Shown here: positions 61,864 to 64,000 of the stretch, in pieces
Layout of the letters: each line of letters begins with the position of its first letter
Position numbering within the stretch: position 1 is the stretch's first letter
DNA from: Lethocerus indicus
Lineage: Eukaryota; Arthropoda; Insecta; Hemiptera; Belostomatidae
Length of the DNA: 64,000 nt
NCBI GenBank assembly: GCA_019843655.1
Contig: JACDQD010000005.1
Coordinates: forward strand, 13,977,575 to 14,041,574
Direction: 5' to 3'
Program-made: the position numbers and the translations under genes
Notes under the pieces: model-generated
Databases searched by the model: none
The model's input: only the letters and a program-made list of their open reading frames with translations
What the model was told of the DNA's origin: nothing

Positions 61864-64000
61864 GTAGGCGCTTTGGTCCGGGCGACCGCCCCTAGTTTCT
61901 AGACTTTGACTCGGACGCCGATTATAACTGAGGGCCACGATGCCCGCATGACTGCCAGCCGCAATCTAACGACCGGCTATCTTATCGGGTCTTTTATTAT
62001 TTTAATAACTAGGTTCGAGACAGCATCCTTGTGATTTATCGCTTTTGACAGTTAAGGAATTACCGACGCTTGAATCTTGAACATTGTTTGTACGGGTGAG
62101 TTAAACGCCCCGAAGACACTTACTGCTGAGATTCGCGGCGACTGGGTTGTTTGCACGCTTGTACTGACTGGCAATTTTGCAGGCGATGCCTTCTTAAAAT
62201 GCATTAGCCTGTGCGATTGCTTTTGTAGATTTTTAGATACGTTATTGCAGATGGGATACATTTTTGTTGATTATTATACAGATTTTCAGTCATCATAAAT
62301 GAATTAAAATTTATTCTTTGCACATAAATATTTTATCATCCATAGCTAAAAGGTAACAAAATATTATATAGCGCTTGTTTTTCTTATTCTGCGTATCCTC
62401 TTGTTCTTAGTATTTTATTGAAGGCCTTTAAGAAACTAGAAGGACATTTTAATGAATGACGTGCTATGTATTAAATATCTGACATCTACTATATTGCGAA
62501 ATTTTTGAGAGTTTTCTTAACGGTCCTCCAACCGAAATGATGTCATGCTTTACTATTATATTTTATCGAATTGATAATACTTTTTGAAGTATCGATTGAT
62601 TGAATTCACAAATTGTTTCCCGTGTTCACCGCGGGAAAAGTTTTGTATGTTGCCTTCAGTATTTATAGCCGCGGGTGTAGTCATCTTATAACTCAGTTGT
62701 TGGCAACTTATATTGCAGCACTCGGCGTTAATAACCGTAACCTTTGACGCGCCGTTAATCCAAAACAAGCAATTATTACTGATAAGCTCCAACGATGCTG
62801 TCAGAATATTCATAAAGTAAAATGACTGATTAGTTACAGGTTTAAGCCAAAATATTGGCGAGAAGCCGTATCAACGTAAATTCGTTTTAATTTATGCGAC
62901 AATAACAATAACCGTTATTTTTTTATTACAAATTTGTTAATTTATATTTAACAGCTTATTAATTTGATTTTAACAATGTCATAGCATTAAAAGTTTCATT
63001 GAGTACACGATTCTTAGTCAAGTCTTCGCTTAATTTTCGTATATTTAATAAATATGAAATGATTGAAGTTACCCTCTTTTCTTTGTATTAATATTGTTTC
63101 TGCCCTTTTTATTTAACTCCCTTTTTGAACTTTTTATTAACTCCCCCATTAATGTTTATAAAAATTATTCCTATCGATTGTATTCATGTTGAATATCCGT
63201 ACTTACGGAATTCGTTAGTTTTAAACCATGAACTATAGGACTAATCAATATCGTAAATGAAACAATATTTTATTGAAGTATTGCTTATGGAAGAGTGTCA
63301 TTTCCAATTTTATTTCGTATTGATCCCAAATGGAAAGCTCTTTCCAATAACTGCTGTAACTATTAAAGCTCGTGTTAAGTAAGGTGTTATTCTTATGGGT
63401 ACGAAACTACAACGAAGATTAAAATGTGCAAGATAGCGTTTGTATTATATTTGAATTTGATATATATTATATATTTGATAAAGAGTGTTGTGCATTGTTA
63501 CTCGCTCCTCGTTCAATGAGGGACCTTCGGCTATAAGTAAAGGGAGGCGGGCTGATTCGGAAAGGCGGCTGAGCGTTAGAGGGGGCGGTGGCGGGGGGCA
63601 TTGGGGCAATTGAACGCCGTCCGTCTTCGGTGCCGAGATGAAAACTCGGGTGAAACGTCCACCATAAAACGGTCGCCGCTCTGAGTTACGGCCTAACGCC
63701 TTCCGAACACCCCGGCAACACTAACGGACAGTATTACCCGATATTGCCAGCCAATAACTCACCCGGTGCCACCCTCCTCCCCTCTGTTATTTCACCTTTC
63801 TGACCCGGTAACTAGATTTTATACTATCTGACCCTAGAATGGCTGGAAAACAAATTATTTTTTTGCTATTTCTTCTCCGGTACCGACAAATAGGTTATGG
63901 TTGTGGGGATATATTGTCTGCCTGCAATACTTCAGGGTAACTACATACCTTTCAGATAAACAGACGTTGTTAGAAATATTTAATAACATTATTCAATTAT
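61864..64000. other. non-coding stretch to the window edge
   Basis: The rest of the GC-rich island to about 61990, then AT-rich sequence, then a further GC-rich block near 63520-63790. No exon with an acceptor leading into a conserved tensin sequence is seen, so the body of the gene lies further right. Open frames near 62052-62298 and 62556-62813 have no recognised domain. Confidence 0.45.

Noticed and set aside
58660..62850. Search for the exon after 58200 (phase 0, Cys at about the fifth codon)
   Set aside because: Acceptor-like sites at about 58674, 59677, 62181, 62250, 62289 and 62838 lead to early stops or lack the expected cysteine, so none was called.

Overview
The window reads as a gene-poor stretch of arthropod, probably insect, nuclear DNA. 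It is AT-rich with scattered CpG-rich islands, has ten long (TA)n arrays, and carries GT..AG-bounded exons with kilobase introns. It also carries a jockey-type non-LTR retrotransposon 3' end and a mariner-type transposase tail. There are no long open reading frames, and I found no rRNA, tRNA, CRISPR array, operon or prokaryotic gene structure. The assignment to insects rests on the element types and the base composition, not on a species match.

The only protein-coding sequence I support strongly is two plus-strand exons, 49751-49859 and 58163-58200. Spliced in phase across an 8.3-kb intron they give 49 residues of a short-loop C1 (zinc-binding) domain. The signature best fits the N-terminal C1 domain of tensin-family focal-adhesion proteins. 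Both outer junctions are in phase 0, so the pair is a removable 147-nt cassette. A candidate upstream exon with start codon (15149-15186) and a candidate alternative first exon in a CpG-rich island (61840-61863) also end in phase 0. They could join the C1 cassette and the downstream body of the gene respectively. If both are right, most of the window lies inside the 5' part of one very large gene, read left to right, whose main body is beyond position 64000.

Layout: 1-990 has no recognised feature. 991-1435 is a truncated jockey-like element (minus strand). 1436-10239 is non-coding with a (CA)n array, two (TA)n arrays, a cluster of GGATTA/TAATCC sites and a GC-rich island. 10240-10484 is a small terminal-inverted-repeat element flanked by TTAA, with a mariner-type transposase C-terminus inside. 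10489-15148 is non-coding with a compound (TA)n-(TG)n array. 15149-15186 is the candidate leader exon. 15187-49750 is putative intron with microsatellites, GC-rich islands and small hairpins. 49751-58200 holds the C1 exons; their intron contains a hammerhead-ribozyme-like motif and a perfect 16-bp hairpin. 58201-64000 is non-coding apart from the candidate promoter island and first exon near 61.5-61.9 kb.

The items most worth checking are the hammerhead-like motif at 50272-50308 (minus strand), the TTAA-flanked element with mariner coding inside, and the phase-compatible exon set around the C1 cassette.
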